Below, one piece after another: positions 32,679 through 43,103 of a stretch of DNA of 64,000 nt (its first letter is position 1; every line of letters begins with the position of its first letter). Below the pieces are notes generated by a model. The model did no database searches, was not told the origin of the DNA, and saw only the letters and a list, made by a program, of their open reading frames with translations. Source of the DNA: Allium sativum. Lineage: Eukaryota > Streptophyta > Magnoliopsida > Asparagales > Amaryllidaceae. The translations under genes were made by a program, and so were the position numbers. The DNA lies in assembly GCA_030737875.1 (NCBI GenBank), contig CM060915.1, positions 907,688,677 to 907,752,676 of the forward strand, given 5' to 3'.

Positions 32679-34370
32679 TCAAACCCAAGAGGGTTCAGGA
32701 TCCTTTTTGAAAATATAATTAATATTGTTATGAACAGTATCAAAAAAGTTCTTAATATATTTATTTCTAACAAGAACATTATTGGTTTTTGGAACCCATA
32801 TACTAATATTTCCCAAGTAAGTTTTCTTAAAAGAAATATCTAATTTACTACTAGAAATTACCAGTTTAATATTAGATTTCTTAGAACTAGATTTCTTTTT
32901 AGCTTTTTGATCATATCCTAGTCCCTTTTTACTAGAAACTGGTTGAGAATTTTCTAATATTTTAGATAAATTCTCTCTACCTTTATTAAAATTGTTAGCA
33001 TTTTTAGAAATACTATCTAGTTTAACTTTTAAACTAGAATTTTCTAATTCTATAATTTTAATTTTAGTATTCAAATCATGATTCTCATAAGCTAATAAAT
33101 CATTTTTATTCTTTTGAGTTTCAACTTCTTGACTCAACATATAAATCTAAGAATTTGCTACTGTAAGAGATTCTTGTAATTTTCTAATCTCGTCTTCTAA
33201 AATCTCTTTTTCATCTTTCAATAAGTCTCTTTCAAATTCTGCTCTTTTTCTATCTGCATTAGCTTGTTTATACTTTCTTTCAAAATTATTTCTAGATTCT
33301 AAAACTTCCGTATTAATTTCCATTAATTCAACATAAGTAAATTCACTAACCTCGGTATCCTTTGCCATAAAGCATACATTTGCTTGCTCGTTGTCACCAT
33401 CGTTGTCACTATCAGAAGATGGTGAATCAGAATTATCCCAAGTGACTGAGAATGCTCGTCTTTTTTATTTTTCCTTTTTGTTGCGATTGTTCTTCAATTC
33501 TGGACAGTACTTTTGATAATGTCCAATTTTGTGACAATTAAAGCATTTCACTAGTGATGGGTCAGGCTTTTTGATGAATTATTTTTCACATTCTTGCTTC
33601 GACCTTTTCTATATTTCAAAAACATTCTAAAGTTCTTTGCTACAAAAGCAATATCCTCTTTGTCTGAATCTGAATCTTCTTTCTCAACATGGAAAGCTAA
33701 AATTTTCTTGTCTTGTACATGTGCTTTCTTTGCCTACAAATTTACTTCATAGGACATGAGATTACTGATTAACTCTTCGGGTTTCATGGCAGAGAGATCA
33801 TTAGCTTCTTCGGTAGCTAACACCTTTCTTTCCCATTCATCCGTTAAAGAGTTTAAAATTTTTGAGACTATATCAAAATCAGAGTACTTTTCTCCTAATC
33901 CTAATAGTGAATGATAAATGTTTTGAAAAAATGAATACATGTCATTTACAGACTCATTTTCGTGCATTCTAAAATTTTGAAACTTGTTTTTAAGCATGGA
34001 TGTCTTGCTTTGTTTGACCTTGTTAGTTCCTTCATGAGTAAATTTGAGTGTTCTCCGGATTTCATATGGTGTGTTGCACATATAAACCTGGGTAAACTCA
34101 TTTCTATCCAAGGCACAATGCAACATATTCATGGCTTTAGCATTAGCAGTAGCCTCTGCTTTTTCATTTGTAGACCATTCAGTATATAGAGTAGTGGGTT
34201 GTGTATACTCTTTTGTGTAACGTTCCAAGTATCAAAACTATTAGCTTGCATATAAATTCTCATTCGTGAAGCCCAATAGCTATAGTTCATGCCATTAAAA
34301 AGGGTGGTCTTGCAGTAGATTGGCCTTCAGTTTATCCAGTATTAGTGCTAGTACTAGTGTTGTCATACAT
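32679..34370 (-). pseudogene. Element C copia-type gag
   Basis: A start at 34370 (MYDNTSTSTN) leads, after a stop and a shift, to NGMNYSYWASRMRIYM, the N-terminal copia gag motif. A 164-residue frame (33734-34228) then gives the gag core (LKNKFQNFRMHENESVNDMY, KILNSLTDEWERK). The zinc knuckle CFNCHKIGHYQKYC is at about 33508-33546. Two Lys/Glu-rich coiled-coil frames (33147-33368 and 32679-33140) follow, containing KKGLGYDQKAKKKSS, typical of the long Sirevirus gag tail. At least four breaks prevent full translation. Confidence 0.85.
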
Positions 34371-34410
34371 ATTAACTACGTATCAAATAACGGTTTTATG
34401 GTTAAATGAT

Positions 34411-34430
34411 GGCCTTGCTCTGATGCAAAA
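34411..34430 (-). promoter_or_regulatory. Element C primer-binding site (iMet-like, diverged)
   Basis: The minus strand next to the LTR reads TTGCATCAGAGCAAGG, which differs from the initiator-Met type TGGTATCAGAGC at two or three positions. It supports the minus orientation. Confidence 0.7.
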
Positions 34431-34458
34431 TGAAAAATCAGTGTGTATGACTTAAGCA

Positions 34459-34463
34459 GGATC
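34459..34463. repeat. Target-site duplication GGATC of the TRIM
   Basis: GGATC at 34459-34463 recurs at 34913-34917. Element C's other LTR has a single AGCAGGATCT at the matching place. Confidence 0.93.
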
Positions 34464-34632
34464 TGTAACAGCCCACACCTCCGTTCATGCAAGATATTGT
34501 CCCCAACTTAGCCACCGTATAGGTGTGGGGTTTTGTTCCTCAAAAGGCCTTGGCGTTAGTAAGAGATGGGCTTTACTATATAAGCACCCACTTCACACAG
34601 GCTTCCACGATGTGGGACTTAGGGGTGTTACA
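34464..34632 (-). repeat. TRIM 3' LTR
   Basis: 169 bp, nearly identical to 34744-34912. It contains an ACTATATAAGC TATA-like motif near 34575. Confidence 0.92.
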
Positions 34633-34644
34633 TTCTCCCCTCCT
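34633..34644 (-). promoter_or_regulatory. TRIM polypurine tract
   Basis: The minus strand reads AGGAGGGGAGAA beside the 3' LTR. Confidence 0.85.
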
Positions 34645-34728
34645 ACAGAGCCCAACGTCCCCGTTGGCTCAAAAACACCTCACCCAGGCGCTGTGATCCA
34701 CACAGGAGCCACAATTCCGGCTAGGTAT

Positions 34729-34742
34729 TGGCTCTGATACCA
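34729..34742 (-). promoter_or_regulatory. TRIM primer-binding site (iMet)
   Basis: The minus strand reads TGGTATCAGAGCC beside the 5' LTR, a match to the initiator tRNA-Met end. Confidence 0.9.
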
Positions 34743-34743
34743 C

Positions 34744-34912
34744 TGTAACAGCCCGCACCTCCGTTCACGCAAGATATTGTCCCCAACTTAGCCACCGTAT
34801 AGGTGTGAGGTTTTGTTCCTCAAAAGGCCTTGGCGTTAGTAAGAGATGGGATTTATTATATAAGCACCCACTTCACATAGGCTTCCACGATGTGGGACTT
34901 AGGGGTGTTACA
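34744..34912 (-). repeat. TRIM 5' LTR
   Basis: 169 bp. It differs from the other copy at only a handful of positions, which indicates a recent insertion. Confidence 0.92.
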
Positions 34913-35963
34913 GGATCTTTATATGGATATAGCGGAATGGTATATAATAAACTAACTAGTAAACTACAATAGTTACGCAGGTAAAACTTAGCTATAGAGA
35001 TATATCACAAATAAAATAAAGTGCAGTAAGTAAAGGCACCAGGAATTTTATACTGGTTCAGACTTCCCTCCCTACGTCCAGTCCCGAAGCTCCTCTTCGG
35101 AATTCGCTATCACGCCCTCTCTTAACCCGGAGGAAAAGGTCACAATACACCCGAGTACCAACAAGGATGTCCACGCCTGAGCATCCACATAAGACTTCAC
35201 AATTTACAAGTGTTTTGACACTTGAATGTGTTCTCTAATCAACACGGAAAAGTCATGATGAAGTACACCCTTTCTATAATCGTATCCTTAAGTATTTGAT
35301 AAGTTTGTGAAGATTGAAGGAAGTTTGTTGCTTGTTGAATCATGAGATGTGAAATGTTATCAAAGATTCAACAAGTAACTTGAATTTGAGAGTGCTTTTA
35401 AATGCAATGAATATAGAAGTGCAAATCAGAAATTAGAGAGAATAGAATGAGAATCGGTGATTAGGAAAACATGTTTGTAGTGCTTATATAATTGTAGAAG
35501 AGTAGCATTCCTTCATGAAATGTTTCGACAAAAAGACGCATCCCTTTCCATTCACAATTGAAGAGAAATCTCTTCATGAAAGAAGGTGACTCCTCTACTG
35601 AAGGCTTCTATTTCGAATCAGTCAACTAGTCAAAAAACCATTAGTCGACTGATTGAATCTTACTGTAAAACATATGGATTTAAAACCTTTTAAAACTAGT
35701 CGTTATTGTATAGAAACATGTTGACCAGTCGACTGGTAGAGCTGAGTCTGTATAGTTATGGCTTTTTAAAGCCTTAATATATACGCACACACATACACAC
35801 ACACACACACACACCTTGTTTTGTATATTCGTGTTATACTTGAGGATAGATTTTAACATAATTCTAACATGACACAATACCTATATATATAACCATAGCT
35901 CCATGACATGATTTCCATTGCTCTTCTCTTTGTTGACATTAATCAAAATTCTTGTTTTCAATA

Positions 35964-35968
35964 GGTAT
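35964..35968. repeat. Target-site duplication GGTAT, right, of element C
   Basis: Matches 28544-28548. Confidence 0.85.
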
Positions 35969-36968
35969 TTATAGTGGGGTGGTTAGTTGGGAGTAGGTAG
36001 GAGTAAGGGACCACAAAGTAGAATTTTGTATCCCCTTGAGGGAAACGAAATATGACTCCCTCGAGGGAGTAGAAAGAGTCCTAGAGGGAGTAAAAAGAGT
36101 CCCTGGGGGGAGTAGAAAGAGTATTTCGTATCCCTTTGAGGGAGATGAAATATGACTCCTTGGAGGGAGTAGAAAGAGTCCTGAAGGGAGTATAAAGAGT
36201 CCCCGGAGGGAGTAGAAAGAGTCCCTGGAAGGAGTAGAAAGAATCCCTAGAGGGAGTAAAAAGAGTCCCGGAGGGAGTAGAAAGAGTCCTTGTAGGCAGT
36301 AGAAAGAATCTCTGGAGGAAGTAAAAAGAATATTTCGTTTTCCTTCATGGGAAAAAAAATATGACTCCTTGGAAGGAGTAGAAAGAATCCCGAAGGGAGT
36401 AGAAAGAGTCTCCGGAAGGAGTAGAAAGAATCACTAGAGGGAGTAGAAAGAGTCCCGAAGGGAGTAGAAAGAGTCCTTGGAGGGAGTAGAAAGAGTCCCT
36501 AGAGGGAGTAGAAAGAGTCCATAGAGGGAGTAGAAAGAGTTCCTGGAGGGAGTAGAAAGAATCCCTAGAGGGAGTAGAAAGAGTCCCAGAGGGAGTATAA
36601 AGAGTCCCTATAAGGAGTATAAAGAGTCCCTGGAGGGAGTAGAAAGAATCCTTGGAGGGAGTAGAAAGAGTCCCTGGAGGGAGTAGAAAGAATCCCTGGA
36701 GGGAGTAGAAAGAGTCTCTAGAGGGAGTAGAAAGAGTCCCTGTAGGGAGTAGAAAGAGTCTGTGGAGGGAGTATAAAGAATCCCTAGATGGAATAGAAAG
36801 AGTCCTGGAGGGAGTAGAAATAGTCCTTATAGGGAGTACAAAGAATCCCTGGAGGGAGTAGAAAGACTATTTCGTATCCCTTTGAGGGATATGAAATATG
36901 ATTCCCTGAAGGGAGTAGAAAGAGTCCCGGAGGGAGTAGAAAGAGTCCCTGGAGGGAATAAATAGAGT
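35964..36968 (-). repeat. Element B 5' LTR, second part, truncated
   Basis: It resumes with GGTATTTATAGTGGGGTGG, matching 18180-18200 in the other LTR, and continues into the 22-bp minisatellite (about 36010-36960) with palindromic modules near 36121, 36329 and 36868. It ends abruptly at element E, and the unique LTR tail present at 19755-19986 is missing here. Confidence 0.9.
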
Positions 36969-38334
36969 TGTGACACCTCACGTCTGTTAATGTTACTCTT
37001 TAAGAGAATGCATTAAGTTTCGTGAAGCGTTGTAGGTAAATAGAAACATTACAAGACATATATAAAATAGCAGTGGAATTTAAAACTTTATTTAAGCAGA
37101 AAACATCGTGGTTTAAAACATAGTTACATCATAAGTCAGAAATGCATAAAACCTAGTATATCAATTTAAAACCTCTACCTTGTACTAAAATCATCAGAGT
37201 ACAACAAACAAGAAAAGAGCATAATCCCCCAAAACATAGCCATAGTAGAGAAGGTACGAAATCAAGAAGTACATCTTAGTAGCTCCAAGCAGAAGGAAAG
37301 AAGAATCCTGATCAAGCTTGAGTATTCCTACCTTGAGAACCTAGGGGGAAACGAAAGAGAAAGAAGAGGAAATAAAATAGGTCAAACATAAGTCTGGCGA
37401 GTCCAGTTACTTTCATCATATAAATAAGTAAAAGCATCATGACAGCCACATAAATTGGATAAGAGAGATAACAACATATAAGGCAAGTATGACAAGTTAA
37501 ATAGGATAACCTGAACATAACATATATGTACAACGCTTCTCTACTACTTTTCTTCTCTCTCTGCACCAATACTAGTATCATATGAATAAGATGATCCCCA
37601 ATAAAATGGTAGATTTAGACGTACTTCTAGTGGGTGGTTTTATCCCATACAATAATAGTAGCCCGACTGAACATACCGGTGTTACCCCTAAGGATAATAA
37701 CGGGCTCCTAAACAGGCAAGACTAGATGTACCCTAATCACAACCCCAATCGATCGGCTCTCTAACTCCATAGATACCCTGTGTTGGCCCCACAGTAGGAT
37801 GTATCACTTCATAAAGTGGCAACCCTTCATTTTCAAGATGTGCAAAACCATATCTACAGATGTCACGACGTCTTAGCCTCCTCTAGTCCGGACCCATGCA
37901 CGCGCATGACCCCGTCGGAATGTGCCGCCCACAATGTCCCTTCTTTTGGATCTCTTACAATCAGCCCAGTAAGCGTGCCCCGACTCCGAACTAGTTCGGA
38001 GTACTCTTTTATACCTGTATATGGGTTACTGACTGAAATGGTTCCCACACATCAGATGATATGAGCTTCCACCTAGGCTTGCATCCCCACTTCTCGAATT
38101 TCCACAGGTTGTGCCCTACCAGAGTAACAAGATTGCATAACCCTAACAGGTTAAGTTTGTGGGCCTATATATATAATTATTACCCACCACCCCAAGATAT
38201 ACTTAACCCTCCCATTGTTTCAAGCAAGTTTACTTAACCCCTACTCAAGTTAACATGTTCATGTAATCCCTATGGATTCAAACAGGTTAAGTATTCAAGT
38301 TCATTACCATTTATTCATTTATGGTTATAATGTG
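36969..38334 (-). repeat. Element E: inverted chromovirus LTR, 3' part
   Basis: The plus strand begins TGTGACACCTCACG, the reverse complement of an LTR end like ACGGATGTGGGGTGTCACA at 62320-62338. The following sequence is the reverse of 61200-62338, including the CCGATCGATTGGGG, GTACATCTAGTC and TTATCATTGGGG-type stretches. It abuts element B's minisatellite, so either it inserted there or a rearrangement joined them. Element F is inserted at its inner side. Confidence 0.8.
38330..38334. repeat. Target-site duplication ATGTG of element F, left
   Basis: ATGTG here and at 49056-49060 flank the two LTR ends exactly. Confidence 0.92.
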
Positions 38335-38542
38335 TGTAGCACCCCGTATTTTCTGTTAACGTTATAGTAACGAATAAAAGAATAATTAATTTTAAATGCG
38401 AGAATCAAGGGAAACGGGTTACGCCATTGCGTTCGTCTTGGAATTCTGCTTGAGATGGAGTCCGAGTTTGCGTAAAACGGACACCGAATGAAGGAGATAT
38501 GGACAAACAAAGAAAACCAGAAGAGAAAAAAAATATAAATGC

Positions 38543-38569
38543 ACTGGCGCACTTGGGAAGTGCGCCAGT
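38543..38569 (+). promoter_or_regulatory. Perfect palindrome after a TATA-like box in element F LTR
   Basis: ACTGGCGCACTT and AAGTGCGCCAGT form a perfect 12-bp stem with loop GGG, followed by a second, imperfect copy (38578-38604). A TATAAAT motif is at about 38534. The copy in the 3' LTR (45078-45104) has one altered arm. Function unknown. Confidence 0.6.
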
Positions 38570-39378
38570 ACAAAAATTGCACTGGCGCACCTGCCAAGTG
38601 CGCCCAGGTCGGGCTGAAAGCCTGCACAGCTTTCTGGTGTGTTCTGATTCATACTGTGACTCATTGCTGAGTCCTTTCTGACTCCTTGCTGAGTCATTAG
38701 GGCTGAGGTGTCACCCTATCCTGATTGAATGGTTGTGGTTAACTCTAGGTTCATCCGACGGCTATGATTAAATTGAAATTCTTTATAAACAACCTAATGC
38801 TCAACCTAAAATCACACAAAAATAATCCTAGAACTATCATGCTGTCAGTAGAGGACTTGGAATAGCCGTCACCGCTTTCAATTCAGAAACGAGACAAAAG
38901 CCTACATCAAAATCAAATTAAAAGTAATCAAATTCAACGATCTACATCAAAGGCGAGCATACCAATTTCAGAATTCAGATTTCAGAAATCAAGAATTCCT
39001 TTTCAGTTTGTAAGTTGGTTATTACGTAGATTTAAACGTTCTTTTAATTGAAATCATGACATGTTGTAATTCGAATACAGAATGAATCCTATGTATAAGA
39101 TAAATAAAGTTTGATTCTCAAACTACCATTGCGATTGATCATGCCTACATGTTTGTGATGATGAACATACCATATTGTATGTTATTGGAATCTATTATGA
39201 TTGGGTAAAGAACTTATTATGCCAACTGAATGGTGAAACATGTCATGTTATAATTCAGTGGTTACTTGCAAGTTTATGATCTAAATCACATGCTTACATA
39301 TTAGATCAACATTCATGTATATTTAGAACTATGTTAAGTTGATTCTATTTATGTTGCAAGATTTGGATTTGTATCTCT

Positions 39379-39690
39379 CTTATGTTTTAACACATAAGTT
39401 ATCATGCTAAGTTGTGATTTGAATATGTTTATAGTAGCTCTCTTATGTTTTAACACATAAGTTATCATGCTAAATTGTGATTTGAATATGTTTATAGTAG
39501 CTCTCTTATGTTTTAACACATAAGTTATCATGCTAAGTTGTGATTCGAATATGTTTATAGTAGTTCTCTTATGTTTAACACATAAGTTATCATGCTAAGC
39601 TGGGATTTAAATATGTTTATAGTAACATTCTTATGTTTTGACACACATAAGTCAATATGCTAAATTGTGGTTTAAAAATTGTGTTTATAT
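39379..39690 (+). repeat. 63-bp tandem repeat in element F 5' LTR
   Basis: Five copies, with CTTATG at 39379, 39442, 39505, 39568 and 39630. Each holds the inverted pair CTTATG and CATAAG around TTTTAACA. The equivalent array in the other LTR starts at 45914. Confidence 0.9.
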
Positions 39691-40322
39691 GTTAAAACTC
39701 CATGCTAGACCTATATCAAGTTTACATGATAATTAGATCCAACTTAGTCACGAGTTCACCTTTACATGACAAGTTTAATTTGTGTAGTTCTATGTAAATT
39801 CATATGCTATGATTCATGTTAATCGGATCTAAATTTTGCAAGCTCATTATCCTATGCCAAATCTATATGTCACATATTTTTATGTTGGTAGAATATTTCA
39901 TGTTCTTAGCTTTTCCCTTTTGTGGTTATAAGTTAGGCTAAAACACCGAGCCTAACATTCCTTGTAATTTTGCGAACGTGCAAACAGCGGATATCGTTGG
40001 GGTAAATATGAAATTGTATGTAATTGGTATGTTTGGCACATGCCAATGATTAGTGGCATTTAAATGGTATAATTTTTATATACCAAAGATCATGAATATG
40101 ATTTAGGGGAAAAGTGGGCCATGACAATAATTGATTTACTTATAAGTATGAAAGATAAACATGAAAATTACATGGCATAGATTTGGTATATTTGATATAC
40201 CATTTATTGTGAGCATAATCAAAAGGATAATTATGGCATGATTAAATTAAGATTAATTTACATAAAGAATTAGACATATATAGAAAATATGTGAATTTAG
40301 AAAAGACGAATATGCCTAACCC

Positions 40323-40530
40323 GAGGTTAGACCGAGTTGTGGTGTAAAACTGCCCGGAACCGACCGGCATATCCAGTGACCACAACATGACCTGTCTAAT
40401 GTTGGTGGTTAGTGCATCAAGCCCAAAAGAACCTGAGGTTAGACTGAGTTGTGGTGTATACCTGCCCGGAACCGACCGGCACATCCAGTGACCACAACAA
40501 TACCTGTCTAATGTTAGAGGTTGGTGCTTT
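40323..40530 (+). repeat. 112-bp duplication in element F LTR
   Basis: GAGGTTAGACCGAGTTGTGG at 40323 recurs with one change at 40435, with GGAACCGACCGGCA and CCAGTGACCACAAC in both units. The other LTR has the same pair from about 46860. Confidence 0.85.
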
Positions 40531-40574
40531 AATTAATGAATTAAAGCTCATGAATAATCAAGCTAGAATTGTAG

Positions 40575-41490
40575 GGTTAAGTAACTGAGTTAACACTTAA
40601 CCGTAATAACATGTTAACTAGACAAGTGGGCGAGGTTAAGTAAATTTAGAACACTTAACCGTAATAACATGTTAACTAGGCAAGTGGGTGAGGTTAAGTA
40701 AAATTAGAACACTTAACCGTTACAACATGTTAATTAGACAAGTGGGTGAGGTTAAGTAAATTTAGAACACTTAACCGTTGTAACATGTTAATTAAGCAGA
40801 TGATAGGATTAAGTTAACTAATGTAACACTTAACCAAAATATATAATGACATGTGGTGGGGTTAAGTAATACAAGAGGAAAACACTTAACCAATTATATA
40901 ACATGATGTATGGGAAGGGTTAAGTTAACACGAGAGGGCAAAACTTAACCAATATAACATGATTTGAGGTAAGTTCAAGTCAACACCAGAAGGAAACACT
41001 TAACCAACATGACGTGACGGGTGGATGGGTTAAGTTAACTTGAATTGATTAATGACACTTGACCAGTATAACTTGATGAACGAATGGGATTAAGTTAAAT
41101 GGGAAATACTTAACCAATATAACCTGATGACTGAATAGGGTTTAGTTAATAAATCACACTTAACCAATCCAACATGATAAGTGAGAAAGGTTAAGTTAAT
41201 AAGAACCACTTAACCAATATGACATGACAAGTTGGAGGTTAAGTACACGTCGGGTTGGTGGGTAATATTAGAAAATATAGGCCCACAAAACTTAACCATT
41301 GAATAAACATGCTTGAATCTATGAGAGGGTTAAGTACATCTCGTGTAGGTGGGTAACATTAGTACATATAGGCCCACAAACTTAACGGTTAAGAAAACAT
41401 GCTAGAATCGGTGGGAGGGTTAAGTACATCTCGTGTAGTGGGTAATATTTGTATATATAGGCCCACAAACTTAACCAGCAGGAAACCCTA
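40575..41490 (+). repeat. Degenerate 50-60-bp array with inverted TTAAGT motifs, element F 5' LTR
   Basis: The first units are spaced 58-59 bp (GGTTAAG at 40575, 40634, 40692, 40750) and later ones drift. Most units carry GGTTAAGT on one side and ACTTAACC on the other. The matching array is 47112-48020 in the other LTR. Confidence 0.8.
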
Positions 41491-42530
41491 GTAACGGGGA
41501 CCCATTTCAGCAGTAACTCACATAGATGTATCATGGTACCCAGAAACTAGGCAGGGTAGGGCACGATTACTGGGTTGATTATAAGCGGTCAAAGATAACG
41601 GCAGGGGGTACGTCAGTGTAGGTTCCGACGGTTTACCGGCGTGCACGTACTCCGGTGTGGGAAAAAGCAGGCACTGGGTACCAGTAGTTTTACATTGTGC
41701 ATTCTTGAATCGTGTCGGGGTCGCTATCATAAGGATTGATACACCTTATGGTTGGACCAGCACATGATAGCTACACGCAAGAGAGGGCCGATTGACACAG
41801 ACACACGGCAGGCTAACACAGGTAGGGAGCCGATCGATAGGGTAGTAAGGGTACATCTAACATATTCATGGCAATTGGGCTGATTGAGGTGGAATCCTCA
41901 AATATAGATGTACATCTGAAGGATACCACAACTGCGGTGGTTGGGATCGTATTATACAGAATACTAGTTGAGACACTAGTTAGGTGGTGTAGAGATTATC
42001 GTAATGGGTGCGATCACATGTTCAACCAATCTTATCTTATATTAGGGTATTGTCCTATGTTCTGTTACTCTTATCATGATCCCTTTTCCTTGTTTAAATG
42101 CTAGTAATCGCTGAACTTACCAGACTTATTATCTGACCCGTTTTCTCTCGTCTTCTTTTCTTCCGTTTCGCCCCCTCCCCAGGTAGTCAGGGAGGGAATA
42201 GCTCAGGTTTGTTTGGACCGTTACTCTTTCCAAGCTTGAAGACTCTTTGACGTGTTGCCTTGGACTATCTCTTCTACTGCTATGGCTGGCTCATGCTTTA
42301 TTTAGGGAAATCATTTTATGTTTCTTTATTTTTGTTAAACAAGACATGATACTTTGGTATTGTAAAACAATCTTTGTACAAGCTGTTTATCAATGAAATA
42401 AAGTTTTATTTATTTGCCGCCGCTTTACTTGTCTGTCTTGTAATTTATCTGCATTTTTTACCTATATTGCTCCACCGAAATTAAGGCATTCCCTTTGTGA
42501 GTGACCTTAACGGAGGTGGGGTGTTTCACT

Positions 42531-42548
42531 TGGTATCAGAGTTGAAGG
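42531..42548 (+). promoter_or_regulatory. Element F primer-binding site (iMet)
   Basis: TGGTATCAGAGTTGAAGG lies two bases after the 5' LTR, an initiator tRNA-Met match. Confidence 0.92.
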
Positions 42549-43100
42549 TTACTGGATCAGATAAAAGATTTGAAAAATTATTTTCAAAACGATTTTAAAT
42601 GAAGCATTTTCAAAAGAAAAGTTTTGTTTTAAAGGCATATTCCCCAAAGCCATATGCACTATCTTTTGACTCTCTGCTTGAATCCTTGTTTCCTTTATTC
42701 TTGAGTCTCCGGGGCTCCTGGCTTTCTGGGAGGTAACCTTATCGCGACATGGTTCCGTAGGCTTGAAGAGACTACGACACCTGTCAAGGGGCAAATAAGT
42801 GCCTAACTTCCATCTGTAGCCGTAATTTTCTTTCAAGCTTTGTAGGATTCTCCATGCGATGGAGGAAGCTTTCGAGAGACATGTCAACAAGTTACACAAG
42901 GATGGAAAAGTTGAGAATGAGGGGGTTTGGCTAAGGAGCACAACACAAGGATGAAGAACCCATGGATATGGACTTGGTTTACAAAGGAGGGGAGGAAAGA
43001 ATAGTAAAACCTAAAACAAGAGGAAGTATCTTTATTTTGGTATAACAGGTCGTATAATTAAGGGCAAGGGTAAGAACAAGGGACAGGATTTTCCGGAAGG
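42549..43100 (+). other. Element F gag leader and deleted gag region
   Basis: The leader matches 62359-62480 of element I, including the TTTTCAAAA repeats and the CATATTCCCCAAAGCCATAT stretch. No gag core or zinc knuckle is recognised before the protease remnant. Most of gag has been lost. Confidence 0.6.
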
Positions 43101-43103
43101 CAA

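Larger units (their letters stand above)
34464..34912 (-). mobile_element. Element D: TRIM (miniature LTR retrotransposon)
   Basis: 449 bp with two 169-bp terminal direct repeats (34464-34632 and 34744-34912) that begin TGTAACAGCCC and end GGTGTTACA, and a 111-bp middle. The target site GGATC is duplicated. The middle carries only a polypurine tract and an iMet primer site, both on the minus strand, and no ORF. It resembles the abundant dicot TRIM type with CCCAACGTCCCCG and TGGCTCTGATACCA motifs. No 5S-like promoter is present, so it is not Cassandra. Confidence 0.93.
28549..35963 (-). mobile_element. Element C: Sirevirus-like Ty1/copia element lacking pol
   Basis: Minus-strand element inserted in element B's 5' LTR, flanked by GGTAT on both sides. 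LTRs are 28549-29681 and 34431-35963 (the latter carries TRIM element D). The order in its sense is an iMet-like primer site, copia-type gag with zinc knuckle and coiled coil, an unassigned ORF, an env-like ORF, and GGGGGAG polypurine motifs. No protease, integrase or reverse transcriptase is present in the 4.7-kb interior. An extended coiled-coil gag, an env-like ORF and repeated GGGGGAG tracts are known traits of Sireviruses. Confidence 0.85.
34431..35963 (-). repeat. Element C 5' LTR, with nested TRIM
   Basis: Matches 28549-29681 apart from the 449-bp TRIM plus its duplicated GGATC. Its outer end reads TATTGAAAAC in the element's sense instead of TGTTGAAAAC, so the terminal TG has mutated. 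The microsatellite is (CA)n at 35779-35814 on the plus strand. Confidence 0.88.
16889..36968 (-). mobile_element. Element B: non-autonomous Tat/Ogre-like LTR element with minisatellite LTRs, interrupted
   Basis: Minus-strand Ty3/gypsy element. The left (3') LTR is 16889-19986. The interior, 19987-27039, begins with a polypurine tract and ends with a primer-binding site. The right (5') LTR starts at 27040, is split by element C (28549-35963), and stops at 36968 where element E begins. The interior holds two gag-like modules and the tail of integrase, but no protease, reverse transcriptase or RNase H, so it would need proteins from elsewhere. The outer end of the right LTR is not in the window. 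Confidence 0.85.
38335..42528 (+). repeat. Element F 5' LTR
   Basis: 4194 bp, starting TGTAGCACCCCG and ending GGGTGTTTCA. It contains a 12-bp-stem palindrome near its start (38543-38569), a 63-bp tandem array (39379-39690), a 112-bp duplication (40323-40530) and a long degenerate array of GGTTAAGT/ACTTAACC units (40575-41490). Confidence 0.93.

Noticed and set aside
34464..34912. Cassandra-type TRIM with 5S rRNA promoter
   Set aside because: The ends TGTAACA...TGTTACA fit, but no 5S-like internal promoter sequence is present in the 169-bp LTRs.
41868..42104. 78-codon frame conserved in both LTRs of element F (also 48404-48640)
   Set aside because: Both copies descend from one LTR, so conservation is not evidence of coding. 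No domain is recognised and the frame has no counterpart at the matching place in LTRs E or I.
42531..42548. Possible tRNA gene remnant (TGGTATCAGAGT)
   Set aside because: It lies two bases after an LTR end, as do the matches at 62341 and, on the minus strand, at 55425 and 34742. These are primer-binding sites, with no tRNA body beside them.
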